A stretch of 64,000 bases of DNA from Xanthostigma xanthostigma (GCA_963575645.1 OY754468.1:24886465-24950464), one strand, 5' to 3'; positions 36,475 through 47,390 are shown, counted from the stretch's first letter. The notes: generated by a model not told the origin, from the sequence alone. Numbers and translations are program-made.

Positions 36475-36600
36475 AATTACCTTGTTCCGTTGAATAGTAG
36501 AGGAGAGATGACGTCATTCAGCGGATCTGTCAATTGATATTGCGTGGTCGATAAAAATATTAAGGATCTGCCAGCTGACGTCATCCATGGAACGTGGTAA
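36475..36600. repeat. Imperfect inverted repeat with TGACGTCA
   Basis: ATTACCTTGTTCCG and GATGACGTCATT on the left face CTGACGTCATCCATGGAAC and GTGGTAAC on the right. It is probably a degraded small MITE. The two TGACGTCA-like sites look like CRE elements, but the inverted layout explains them. Confidence 0.45.
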
Positions 36601-37776
36601 CATGTGTATCAACTAACCTTACAGTTTTGATATTAAATTACAGTTCCAGTTACCTTGAGAATATAAGCTTGAAACGATTAACTTTGGACTGTTTCGGATA
36701 AGCTCACGTAATCGTCTCGTAATATAATTTAAAATAAATTTTAATAAAATTAATAAACAATTTAAAATATTTATTTTGAATGTTTTATTATAAAATTGTT
36801 GTTAACAAGATATCTTAGAATGTACACACAGAAAATTTCTGATATGTTAATGTGATTGGGATTGACAAAGTGAAAAATAATCAATTAAACGACACATACA
36901 AAAAGAAATTTGGGTCGGTAGATCACCAAGTACTCCAGATTCTCCCTGATGTGGTTTAAAGGAAATATTTCATCACTTTTTCACAGCTTATTTTTAATAC
37001 ATCCTATTTCAACCTTTTAAAAGCTACTGCCTTTTTTCAGACAAAAAACATATTTTTTTCTTTATTTCACTGCGTCGTTCAACATGCCAAAACCAAAATT
37101 GACACACGCCGTGACAAAACAAATAGACAAGTACAGTAAATACCCAATTCTAATTATTACCTCTAAACTACGTACAATGTAATATAAAAGTTTTGAATCG
37201 TTACAAGCTGAATTACATAATTTTCAATTGCAGGATTCGTATAAAAAACTCCCAAAATCAATTTAATTTACTCGACGGATCTCACGATATTATATAAAAC
37301 GAATCCTGTTTATGAAAAGTAGATTATATTTATGTTTACAGACAAGAGATTTTAAGGGTCACCCTGTACTCAATTAATGTAATAATATGTAAATGTACAA
37401 CATAATATACTACATACACTTAATATGACATCAGCATAATATATGTTTACACACGGAATGATCGGTTTTTGTTTTGCCTTGAACTTGTAAATGCCGTCAT
37501 GCTGTTGGTGGATATTTTTATTCAATTGAAAACGATTTTTATTGATGTTTAATTAAATTTATATACAAAACATCATCACTGTTTCATTGCGATTACATAA
37601 AAATGTGTCTTAAAATATAATTTTGTATCTTTATAAACATTTTGGCTATATTGATTGTTTTATTTAAAAAAAATTAGCCAATTCGACGACGGGACCATTC
37701 CAACTTCAAATATTTCCGAAACTATAAGGTAATAAAAATTTTAACGAAATTTTCTTGAAAAAATAAAAAGAATAAA

Positions 37777-38290
37777 AACTCGGGTCGCAGTGCGAAACCC
37801 TGCCGACAATATAGTGTATTTGCTTTTATATGCAGTGTGGCTCTATTATATGAACTTAGCTTTGTTTTAAGACAAAATAAAAAAAATACCCCTTAAGACA
37901 CCCCTATAACAACATTTTTTTACTTAATTTCAATATTAATATCAATTCAACATCTGTACCAAATTATATACACCCTTCAGTATGTACATCCATATCAGTA
38001 AACTTGCGTTTTCATAAAATTTGTAAGTCCGGTCCTGTCGGGCCGATTTTATAAAAATTTTAGCAGCATATTTTAATAATTACTAAAGGGTAAAATTTCA
38101 ATTTTGAAACGATTCGGAGAAATTTTTCGGTATTTTTGGGCCCGAAAACTGTTTTCAACCCCTAAATACCACCCTTAACATGGCCCGATCGGGCCCATTT
38201 TTAATAGGCTTCGTGCGGTGATGGTTTCCAACATGTGGTCCAAATTTCGTTAAAATCAATTAACTCTTTCGAAAGTTATAGCCCGTACAT

Positions 38291-38325
<35 letters not shown>

Positions 38326-39129
38326 CTAGCGGATCCGGCGAACTTCGTACCGCCTAACAGTATAATATATATATATAGCGGCCCTATACGTGCTTCGCTA
38401 CGTATAAAGTGAAATAATAAAACAATTTAATTGGAACATCTATCTATCTATTTTATTTATTTTAAAATATACATGTACGTATATGTGTGTATGTCGAGCA
38501 CTCCGGCTGCGCCGTCGTGCCCGGTGCAAAAGAACGAATGGGGAAGGAAGAAAAAAAATTTAGGGGTGGACTACCCCTAACATTTAGGGGGATGAAAAAT
38601 AGATGTTGGCGAAGTGACACCTGTAGACATCTGGCGGGGATAACTAATTAAATGACGATTGATCAGTTTTCGACCGGAGAGGAAAAATGATTAAATTACT
38701 AAAATGGCTATTAAAAAATAAGGGTTGATCGTAGAAGGGTGAAAATTGAGGATTGTATGTATTTTTGTATGTTGTATCATAAAAAAATAGAAATTAAAAA
38801 TTTTGTCTAAAAAATAAAAAAAAAATTAGGGATGGACTACCCCTAACATTTAGGGGATGAAAAATAGATGTTGGTCGATTCTCATAGATACCGGATAAGC
38901 ACAAAAAATTTCATCAAAATCGGTCAAGCCGTTTCGGAGGAGTATGGCAACGAAAACTGTGACACGAGAATTTTATATATTAGATATATACATATATAAA
39001 CAGACTTTTCCAAAAATGGTGCCAAACTTCTTAGAAAGTTATGAAACGTCGAGAAATTTTGGTCCGACCCCTAGGTCCCGCCATCCGACCGACGCCAATA
39101 GTGTAAGTGCCTTATGGCAAATACACTAA
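37777..39129 (+). repeat. 'AACTCGGGTCGC' interspersed element, copy 2, split at its (TA)n centre
   Basis: Left part 37777-38325 and right part about 38990-39129 match copy 1 (10544-13042) at about 85-90%. It starts AACTCGGGTCGCAGTG and ends GGCAAATACACTAA. The central (TA)n tract is interrupted by about 660 bp of RTE-like sequence. Confidence 0.8.
38326..38988 (+). repeat. RTE-like/SINE-like insertion
   Basis: Begins CTAGCGGATCCGGCGAACTT and ends with 'aaatcggtcaagccgtttcggaGGAG...acgagaattttatatattag', the typical start and 3' tail of short LINE-derived insect repeats. Internally, a block around GGACTACCCCTAACATTTAG occurs twice (38567 and 38834). Confidence 0.6.
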
Positions 39130-39511
39130 TAAGCCACTATGAAGATTATTATTATATTAGTATTATATAAAAAAACACCATTACAGCATATATCTCTTCT
39201 GCATATGCGTCGATTTTCCCCAAAAACAATAGGGCCCTTCATATTTACATACCAAACATCCTCCCAAAATTTGGTTTCAATCCGCTCATCCGTTTGACCT
39301 GTATCGTGCTCACAGACTAACAGACGTATAGAGTTTTTCCAAAAATATCTTTTTTGGATTCGGGAGACCTCAAAATGAAAAGATATGTTAAAATTTTGTA
39401 AAGTTATTTTTGATCTCTACTAGTACAAATAGCATTCCCCACTTGTGGGTTGGAATGGTAAAAAAAATGGATCGCAATGCTAAAAATTGCCGACAAAATA
39501 ACGTATTTTTA

Positions 39512-39880
39512 TGGCGCGTCCATACTATGCCGATGTATGCCAATTAACAATGTTTTTGGCAAAGTAGAAAACGATGAAGACGAGTAATAGCCACGTGTCA
39601 TTTGGCAAATTTATTCCAAGCAACATGCCAACCCGGAATCGATCAGAACAAACGGTGGGGATGTGCCAACTGACCTCACAACTCACTTGCTTCACTTTGA
39701 GTGCTTGGATGTACCCAAAACCTTTGTTTGTGACAATTCTCTACTGCAAACTATAGCAGAAGCGACCAGTAAATCCTTCTTAGTGAACATTGTGCGAGTA
39801 AATGCCAAAACAGATTTTGAGTTTTTAATTTTCACTTGACTATGTCAAATGGCATACAGCAGCATAGTATGAACGCGTCT
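39512..39880. mobile_element. MITE with GGCGCGTCCATACTATGCC ends
   Basis: GGCGCGTCCATACTATGCCG (continuing ATGTATGCCA) faces its imperfect complement ending CATAGTATGAACGCGTC; 25 of 30 bases match. The preceding 39471-39511 resembles a diverged start of the AACTCGGGTCGC element. Confidence 0.65.
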
Positions 39881-40809
39881 TAATTACAAGCATTGTGGAA
39901 TTTGAATATATTATTGTGTGAACTATAATTTAGAAGCAAACATACAAAACTCGATAAATCCATTTTTTTTAGTTTAAGAAAAATGGGTGTTAAAGTGGAG
40001 ACTTTCAAGCAAAACCCGATAAATCCAAACATAAATGTTTATTTTTAAAGGAATGAATTTTTTTCTAAATTTGGTAAATTCATCTATGACCTGTATGCCA
40101 CTGAATCGTAAAACAAAATTCGCTAATTATCTAGAGGATTTTCGCGATTTACCCAAAAATAGTAAAACCAGTTTTTCATGTTTGCTCCTCAATCAGTTTA
40201 GCACAGAATAAAAAATTTAATCCCTTCCTTCAACCACATAATATTCTTATCTTAATTTCCATATTCGGCAGGCAGTATCAATCCAAAATAAATACACTTT
40301 TCACTATCCGCAAACTTTAGTGAGTTACTCAAACACTATTATTCCCCTCAATGAAGCAGCAAAGCAATAAAAAGTACCCGTATCATCCATAAAAACTATG
40401 TCGCTTATATTGCATTATAAAGTATACTTTGTAAGCCTCACTCCTAAACATGTGAATTTACCAGTACTGTTCGGACACCTGTATATTTGAATTCGACGAT
40501 ATTGAATAATAATTTTTTTGGATATTGCATAACTGCATTTTTTGTTTAAAAATTAAAATTAACTTAAAATTTGGAATAAAATGTAATTATTATAAGACTA
40601 GCATTCAGTCAATAAAGTTCCTATTAAATTTTATATCAACAAGTACCTATAGTGTTTTCATAAATTTTGAAAGTCTAACCGATATTGCTTATATATTATA
40701 GGAGCATATTTTAATGTTTACTAAAATATTCAATCTTGATTTTGAAAAAATTCCAGTAATTTTGCGATGCTTTTTTATCTAAATTTGGTTTTCAGATCCA
40801 AGATACAAA

Positions 40810-40843
40810 CTGACCCTATTTTATATTTAAAATAGGGTCAGTC
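40810..40843. repeat. Isolated perfect hairpin
   Basis: ACTGACCCTATTTTA and its complement around a four-base loop. No flanking duplication or second copy seen. Confidence 0.6.
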
Positions 40844-42300
40844 TGAATCGACACTAGGCTCACTGTTGTCTTATAAAAAATTATTTGTTCAAACTTTTTC
40901 TACATACATCTATGCAAAATAACGTCATATTGTCCTATTGATTAGGATGTCGTGGTGTAATTTTACAAAAAAACCTTAAAAAATCTCATGCAGCTCCTTG
41001 CCGATTTACGGAGTAGAATGGAAGAAAAAACACTAACACAAGTATTATTCGAAACGCAATATAAACAACGGAATTTTATATTATCTACGGTAGAAATAAT
41101 AGTTAATGTATTTAGTTTGCAATGCATTATTTTATGAGGAGCTGTACCAATGTATCAATAACGAGGCATTGGCGATTTTCAACAGTCACACGAGTCATAA
41201 AATCAATACAATCGAGATACATACTACATTTTAGCCTCCTACAAAATAGCTGATTTTCACATCGTAATAAGTGTATTTGTAATATTTTTGACAGTTCGGC
41301 CATATTGGTATTTATGTGGACAGTTCAGCGCCCACTTTGCTTCTCTGTCGTTCATATGGATTTAAATGAATACTGCCAGAGATATACCTATTGAATTAGT
41401 AGAATCGAATTACATTTGTTTTATTTTATGTACTAATGCGATAAAGATCATTTTACTATCGCTATATACCTTAGCATAAAAAGCAGCATTTTATAGAGAG
41501 TCGTGTTAAAATAAATTTGAAATACATGAAGCACAGTGGAAAAAATAGAAATAAAAATTCATATAAGAAGTTTTACAGATGCCTTTTTTTGTAGAAGAAT
41601 CGTATTGGTGTTTTGGGAGAAAATTATTTTTCGTTTATTTTATCACCAATAAATAAATATTTTTTTCTGTATATTATACAACTGCATTAGAAACATAATA
41701 TACTTGTTAAATTGAATTTGAATTGTTTAATATGGAAGGTATGTAATTATACTCGCAGTTAGGAATGTAATCGTTAATTAGTAAAGTTTAAAGTACACAG
41801 AAACTGTTAATTACTGAAATAATATTTAATAAGGTAATTAGTAGCCATTGGTTCTCGGAAATGTATATCAATAATTGATTTTTAATTAGGCTGGACAATA
41901 TTTTGTTTAAGCTTGCTGACCAATAGCGGAGACCTCTCCGTGTGACATTAATATCCTGTGCGTTGGATATAGCGAAAAAACACCGTATTTTTGACAGAAC
42001 TACTAAATCAGTTAACTAATGACTTTATAGTCAGTTAAATAAAACCATAGCAAAGAAAAACTACTAAAATTATATTTATATACGATATTATGTATCTTAT
42101 AGTTTGCTTTTCCCCTCGCATTTTTATATTTAGCCCAGATATTATCTTAATTATATTTACCTCATGATGACTTCGAGAATGCTCTCCTCGAATTGATAGA
42201 CAGTGATGGATATATATAATTAATTTTATAAAAAAAAAATATAAATTTTTTCAAAAGAAAACTGATTTAATGTACCTATAATGTTTGAAAAAACGTTGTT

Positions 42301-42388
42301 TTTTTTTGCTCGACGGGCATAAAGCGTCAACTTTCGTCCCGCTGCGCTAAACGAAGTTGCCTCTTCCTGCCCACGTCGAGCAAAAAAA
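42301..42388. repeat. Hairpin TTTTTTTGCTCGACGGGC
   Basis: TTTTTTTGCTCGACGGGC pairs with GCCCACGTCGAGCAAAAAAA, with an inner imperfect stem around CCCGCTGCGCTAAACG. It abuts a second hairpin element. Confidence 0.6.
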
Positions 42389-42541
42389 TAGTATACACAC
42401 CACGGGAAGTAAAGAAAGAAAGCCTAAGATCACATCTTTGTTGACCTCGGCTTCGCCTCGGCCAACAATTATATGTGATCTCAGACATTTCTTACTTTAC
42501 TTCCCTAGATGTGTAATATACTATTTTTTTTAATATATTGA
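42382..42541. mobile_element. Hairpin MITE, AAAAAAATAGTATACAC ends
   Basis: AAAAAAATAGTATACACACC faces GTGTAATATACTATTTTTTT. The stem continues through GGGAAGTAAAGAAAG and ATCACAT to an apex CCTCGGCTTCGCCTCGG. Confidence 0.7.
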
Positions 42542-43830
42542 TTTTCGGCTTCTACGATATTGTAATTAGCCACGTCTGAATTGTCTAAATTACTTTTAAA
42601 TAATAAAATAAATTAAAAAAACGTTGATCTTTAGTGTTGGAAATCTGTTATTAATCTGAATGCATTGCGATCTCAAAATCTAAAGCGGCGTTACTTCGCC
42701 CTACCTAATCACTATTCTTCAATCAGCGTGACTGAAATTTTCAAGTTTACGAAATCATTCGGGTCTTTGCTTAGATAATATTTTTTGAAAATACAGCCTG
42801 TTCGTAAATGTTATTTAAATTAGTTAGTCTTGCATTGTTTATACTGAACGTTCTAAACAAGTTATACCTAATTACTAAATAACATTATTTTATTTCTTTC
42901 TCAAATTGGTGATTTATACATTTGTACATTTGTAATGTTATAACATTACACACGACTTCGAATGCATTAATAAGAGACAAAATATACGAAATTACATTTT
43001 AGCGATTATTTGAACCTAGAAACTAATACTAGGTGGCAGAAAAAGTTATCACAAAAGGTTGTGACCTTGATACCAGTGACCACAAATATTCCTCCATACG
43101 AAAAGCATTATAGAATTTTAAATAATTCCTGTTCGTGAAATAATTTGATTGAAACGATATTTTTTTACATTGTGCATATATCTATTTAAAATAGTGATTT
43201 GTACAATTTCAACTTCGAAATTTAAGTCATTTGCTTTTGTGCGTGCACAATCTAACGTTCTACATGACGGAGAGTTTGACAACGACATTAGATATGAAAA
43301 CTGCAATGCATCATCGCAGTCTAAGGTTTTTGGTAAATCAAAGTTTTCTCGTTTATTTTTGCTGTTTTTTAAAGTTTTTGTCTGGCATAATTTTTTAAAA
43401 CTTCTTAGTGTTTTTACATTTATAATTACAAACAAACAGAAGAGAGTGTAGCGATATTATATGAAAGAAAGATCCAAAAACATAAGCTATAAGTCCTATA
43501 GGTATAGATAACTAAAACACTAAATTAAAAGTATTAATGAAATCAATGTCCACAACCATTAACAAACATCAACATTTCTTCTAATCAATATTGTGATACT
43601 GGAAATCATACCCGACAGGTTTTGATTACAATTCTTATAGCTTCAAATAGAATTTTTTAGCTCTGTAGGTACTATATAATTTTATTTAGGAAATTATAAA
43701 CAAAATTTTAATTTTATTTGACACGGTTTATTACTTCGCCATCTTTATATGTAATTTAGTTTAAAGTGTGTTAAGAGAATAAGTTTCGTAAGACTAGAGT
43801 ACTAGGTCTTGAAGTGAAAGTGTAAGTAAA

Positions 43831-44082
43831 AATTGGTTGTCTGTAAAGTCGGTTTACGGACGATAGTTTTACGTGATAACGTCATAAAGAAACATTGATG
43901 AACTCTCTGACGTCACGCGAGAAGAGAGAGAAATGCGTACAAGCCGTCGCTTGGGCCGATCGTGCCTCTCTATCGCTTATACCACGCTCTCGCTTGCACG
44001 CTCAGGCTCAGGCGGAACGTGACAATTTTTCGTGCGTGCAGCCGGTGTTTCATCAATTTATAAGACGTTATCACGTCAAAAA
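43831..44082 (+). mobile_element. Rolling-circle-like element, copy 3
   Basis: Standard ends. The interior differs: after ACGTGATAACGT it has CATAAAGAAACATTGATGAA, a GC-rich stretch with CGAGAAGAGAGAGAAATGCG, then GGCTCAGGCGGAACGTGAC. Only one minisatellite unit remains. Confidence 0.8.
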
Positions 44083-44733
44083 CTTAATATTTCACTAAGG
44101 AAATAAAGTTATATGACAGAAAATTTAGGTGTAGTAAATAAAAAACTTTGAAATGAATAATATTGAAAGCGTTTTATTTTCTGGACTATTAACTTTCAAT
44201 TTGGTCTAGTTTTTTCACTTCCACTTTAAAGTCTAGAGCTCCACTCATTGATTTTTTACTCTCTTAGCAAACTTTCTTTTTCAAACAGCTCACTGTTAAG
44301 TAACATTTTTATCACATATTTTGTAAACTGTCGGAATGCACATTGCCATTTATTGCTAACTTACATTTTTTACAGAAAGTTGTTATAACTGCAGCCAGGG
44401 CCGAAACTATGGAGGGGCAACATGGGCATAAGCCCAGAACCCAGACGGCAGAGAGACCCCAGAAAGGCCGTCGAAAAATCAGAAAAATTCACATTTTATT
44501 AAAGATAACTGTACGCTTTTCAACAACTTTTCGGGAATCTATCCGATAATAATAGCTCACCTCCACTCTCCCTATTACTATCTTAACAACATAGTGACTA
44601 AAAAAGAACAAGAAAAGAAAAATACACGTGAACGTAAACATTGCTCGTAGAAATCAGTGGAAACATATCTATCTAAAATGTTTTTAACTCCCTCCAAAAA
44701 AATTATTTTTGCTTGTACTATTAGTAAAAACTA

Positions 44734-45157
44734 CAGTGTAACCACTTTATAACGTCCTTCGTTATAACGAAAAACTCCCTATAACGTTAATACCATCTTT
44801 ATAGCGCAACAGCCATTCTCTATTACGAAGAAATATGTTCATATTTAGGTATCAACAAATATTTACAGACGTAAAAAGGACAATTTTGAACCATCACCAA
44901 CTATTCAACAAGCATTTGATGCCGCCAAACTTATCGAAAAATTCCTATTGTTTAATGAAGATGATTCCACCACATCCCAAGACATGCATAAGATATTTAA
45001 TAAAATACGAAACAAATATTGGCATAGCAAAAAACTTCAGGCAATGTTAACAGACTATATGAGTTTGGAATTGTTTCTTCCCTCCATACAACGAAAACTC
45101 TTTATAACGAAAAAAAATGCTTGGTCCCTTGAGATTCGTTATAAAGAGGTTACACTG
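44734..45157 (+). mobile_element. pogo/Tigger-type element with TA target duplication
   Basis: Ends CAGTGTAACCACTTTATAAC and TTATAAAGAGGTTACACTG are inverted repeats, each flanked by TA (44732-44733 and 45158-45159). Further TATAACG motifs lie inside both ends. At 424 bp it is a deletion derivative that retains a piece of transposase. It lies in intron 1, about 700 bp from exon 1. Confidence 0.85.
44866..45067 (+). pseudogene. Tigger/jerky-like transposase, C-terminal remnant
   Basis: After a frameshift near 44880 the plus strand reads PSPTIQQAFDAAKLIEKFL, then FNEDDSTTSQDMHKIFNKI, and on to LTDYMSL. This is the acidic helical tail seen after the DDE core in Tigger/jerky transposases ('...A...aidtLr.fl...'). 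The DDE core and CENP-B DNA-binding domain are deleted. Non-functional. Confidence 0.65.
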
Positions 45158-45844
45158 TATTATTTTGGGGAAATAAGTGGCTTTTTTTAATTCAAAAAAT
45201 TTTGTGTAGAGGAGCCTAGAAATGAGGTCTTGCCCAGGTCTCCAAAAAAGCTAGTTACGGCCATAACTGCAGCGGTTAATTGAAGCTCACCAAAAACTTT
45301 CAATTTTAATTATTATTTATAGTTTTTTTTTATGAGTTTACTTGTGTGGACGTCGATTTTGTCCACAAATTCTCTCTCAATATCAGTTTTGACGAGAATC
45401 CCATTTAAATTCGAAAATAATCGGGTACAAGCTGACAGTAGGTATACTAATGTCATTGTCAAACTCTTTGTTATATATATAGAACATTAGATTGTATTAA
45501 AAAAAAATTACTGGTGTACATAAAACAGACCACCTTTTAACTAAATTTTTACCAAAAGGCGTAGAAAAATGTTGTTTCGACACGACATATTTAAATCGAT
45601 CAATTATTTTTCGAAAAGGTTCTATTTAAAATTCTTCTATGATTTTCTAATGAAAGATCTGTGATCACAATCTAGGGTCATTGTCATCATGACAATATTT
45701 TCTGCAACCGAGCATGCGTGTCATTAAAATCGGTTCAACCGTTTTCTAGTAACATTGATACAAATAAATATCATACAAAATACTAAAGAAAATGCAATAA
45801 AGTGTTGTTACAGACAAAGGTCCTATTACGATTCCATTATTTAC

Positions 45845-45866
45845 CTGTGTCTAAGCAAATGCCCAT
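45845..45866 (-). CDS. Adenylate-kinase-like gene, coding exon 1 (start codon)
   Basis: Twenty-two coding bases encode MGICLDT plus one base of the next codon, then the donor CACAG|GTAAAT. The start is favoured over in-frame alternatives because only this frame joins exon 2 (phase 1) without a stop. The ATG context is good (A at -3, G at +4). Gly2 with Cys4 resembles an N-myristoylation plus palmitoylation signal, which would place the protein on a membrane; this is inference, and residue 6 is Asp rather than the preferred Ser/Thr. Confidence 0.8.
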
Positions 45867-46006
45867 ATTCGGTGACGGTGCAGCTGTTTATGGCCGAAAC
45901 CGTACCACCGGGTCGAGGTGCGGCAACGTGCACGTCGTTCTGTGGACGCGATGATGACCGCGCCGAAACGTCGACATCGATAGCCTCCTCTGGCTGTACT
46001 GGCCAT
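45851..46006 (-). CDS. Upstream ORF overlapping the start of the adenylate-kinase-like gene
   Basis: ATG at 46006-46004, stop TAG at 45853-45851: 51 codons, out of frame with the main ATG (45866) and overlapping it by 16 bases. Its start context is weak (T at -3, G at +4) while the main start is strong, so leaky scanning would be needed to make the kinase-like protein. The peptide is Arg-rich and resembles nothing that I know. It could act as a translational brake or be chance. Confidence 0.35.
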   Translation of the reverse strand: MASTARGGYRCRRFGAVIIASTERRARCRTSTRWYGFGHKQLHRHRIWAFA

Positions 46007-46389
46007 GCACCAGGGGGCACACCTTTTCGACAAACCGCCACCGCCTAACTATCTTTTTTTTAGTCACGCCTTTCTATCGCTCCGTAAACCGTTCCACAAT
46101 CAGCACAAGTCACGTAAACTGTTTCCTCTGCGCGTCATATTGCAAGAAATAAAAACAAAAAGCACTAAGATTAGCTTAGATTTATTAGCTTCTCTCAAAT
46201 TGTGACAATTGCAAATGAGAATTGTCAATTCACTTTACAACAAATGTAGGCAGAGTGTTTATTACAATAATCACAAAGGAATGTCAACAATTAACGGAGA
46301 GAAAGCAAGAAAGCGACGGCAACAACAACAAGAAAGTGTCCGTCGATGTCGGTCACTCGCGTCGGTCGGTTAAACTGACGAAATGAACT
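45867..46389 (-). other. Predicted 5' untranslated leader of the adenylate-kinase-like gene
   Basis: About 523 bases from the predicted transcription start to the ATG, with no splice needed. Its proximal 200 bases are CpG- and GC-rich in an AT-rich region. One minus-strand frame is open throughout (about 45845-46041) but does not join exon 2 in frame, so it is not the coding frame. The leader contains at least two upstream ATGs. Confidence 0.5.
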
Positions 46390-46421
46390 GAGTGGAAACA
46401 TGCACACCCTAATGCTTTATA
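46386..46421 (-). promoter_or_regulatory. Core promoter: TATA box and initiator
   Basis: On the minus strand, TATAAAG at 46421-46415 and the arthropod-type initiator TCAGTT at 46391-46386. The initiator A is at 46389, which places the TATA box at -32 to -27, the expected spacing. A second TCAGTT lies at 46378-46373. Predicted from sequence only. Confidence 0.55.
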
Positions 46422-46613
46422 TTATTGAGTTTGCCGTGAAAACGGACATGTCCATTGAATAATTGATGAGTCCTTACCCTCCTTTCCCTCAGTGTCGCCA
46501 TCTGTATTATATTTTATATAATATATACGTATAACTTATACATATTGATACACAATGTGTGGATATGTAACGAATAATATACAAGGTGTTGAAAGTCTTG
46601 AATTAAAAAAATT

Positions 46614-47264
46614 CCAGCCAATTGGGCGACGGGACCATTCCAACTTCAAAAATGTTGACAGTTGATTATAATAAAAAAAATAAAATTTCTGATATCCCGT
46701 GAGGTGACACGGGTAATGGCTAGTATTCAATATGATATTAACTATTCGTTGCCATGGTTACCTACATAGTATGTTCCACGTCATGTAAAAATTAATCAAA
46801 GCATGCCTAACTAGTTTATTTCTGACAGATCCATAAAACAAAAGAGCGGATGATTTTTTTTTATTTTCAAAATATTTCTGAAACTATAAAGTTTAGAAAA
46901 AAAAATTTAACAAAACTTTCTTGAAAAAATAAATAGAATAATAAGCCGTTAGGAAAAGTATACCATTATTACCTATATAAAAAATACCGTTTTAGCATAT
47001 ATTCCTTCTGCGCATGCGCCGATTTTCCCCAATAACAATAGGGCTCTTCATATTTGCATACCAAACATCCTTCCAAAATTTGGTTTCAATCCGCTCATCC
47101 GTTTGACCTGTATCGTGTTCACAGACTAACAGACGCACAGAGTTTTTCCAAAAATATGTTTTTTTGGATTCGGAAGACCTCAAAACGGATAGATATTGTA
47201 AAATTTTTGAAAAGTGATTTTCGACCTAAACTAGTACCATTCCCCACTTGTGGGTTGGAATGGT
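46614..47264 (+). mobile_element. ACCATTCCAAC-family element, fullest copy
   Basis: From AGCCAATTGGGCGACGGG through ACCATTCCAAC (46634) to GTTGGAATGGT (47264). The last two are perfect 11 bp inverted repeats. The upstream GCCAATTGGGCGACGGG block is shared by copies at 37671 and 47273, so the left boundary may be either point. Contains the family blocks AAATAGAATAATAAGCCGTT and GCGCATGCGCCGATTTTCCC. A truncated second start follows at 47273-47330. No coding capacity. Confidence 0.75.
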
Positions 47265-47390
47265 AAAAATACAGCCAATTGGGCGACGGAACCATTCCAA
47301 CTTCAAAAATATTGACATTTGATATATAGGTACAGAATGATCCATTTTAATCTTACCAGGCAGATATTTAAAAACAGTGGGGTTAAAAAA

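Larger units (their letters stand above)
37694..39459 (+). mobile_element. ACCATTCCAAC-family element split by a nested insertion
   Basis: The left piece is 37694 to about 37776. The right piece, about 39130 to 39459, ends GGGTTGGAATGGT. The pieces join to match the intact copy at 46614-47264 with no lost or gained bases at AGAATAA|TAAGCC. The inserted DNA is the AACTCGGGTCGC element, which carries its own insertion. Confidence 0.82.
31661..45844 (-). other. Intron 1 (14.2 kb)
   Basis: Phase 1 intron with donor GTAAAT. It contains a hAT element, two rolling-circle-like copies, several hairpin MITEs, a three-level nested insertion and a Tigger remnant, each listed. I recognise nothing in 32610-34020, 34210-35780, 36610-37640, 39890-42290 (apart from the hairpin at 40810), 42550-43830 and 44090-44730. 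A LINE-tail-like 'aaaatcggttcaaccgttttctag' lies near 45730. Confidence 0.6.
18615..45866 (-). other. Adenylate-kinase-like gene, 5' part (four coding exons, partial)
   Basis: The four exons listed below join without frame breaks (22+192+111+143 = 468 nt, 156 codons). The splice phases 1, 1, 1, 0 and canonical GT-AG sites agree with one another. The product starts MGICLDT and has a polar linker of about 60 residues, the P-loop GGPGSGKVTH (about residues 72-81), and the NMP-binding region ending VSGYPR...EYSEK. The rest of the core, including the LID and the C-terminal arginines, is missing from the view. Intron lengths are 14,184, 1,376 and 11,224 bp, then at least 18,614 bp. It resembles the AK1/AK5 group. 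Several residues important in ordinary adenylate kinases are changed, so enzymatic activity is uncertain. Confidence 0.85.

Noticed and set aside
36510-36590. CRE-type enhancer (TGACGTCA pair)
   Set aside because: The two sites are the two arms of an inverted repeat, so one insertion explains both.
45845-46041. Minus-strand frame open through the leader as an N-terminal extension
   Set aside because: It reaches the donor in phase 2 and would meet a stop eight codons into exon 2; only the MGICLDT frame continues.
45755-46048. 97-codon plus-strand frame across the kinase-like gene's exon 1
   Set aside because: It is the antisense of a GC-rich leader and exon; no splice or homology evidence on that strand.
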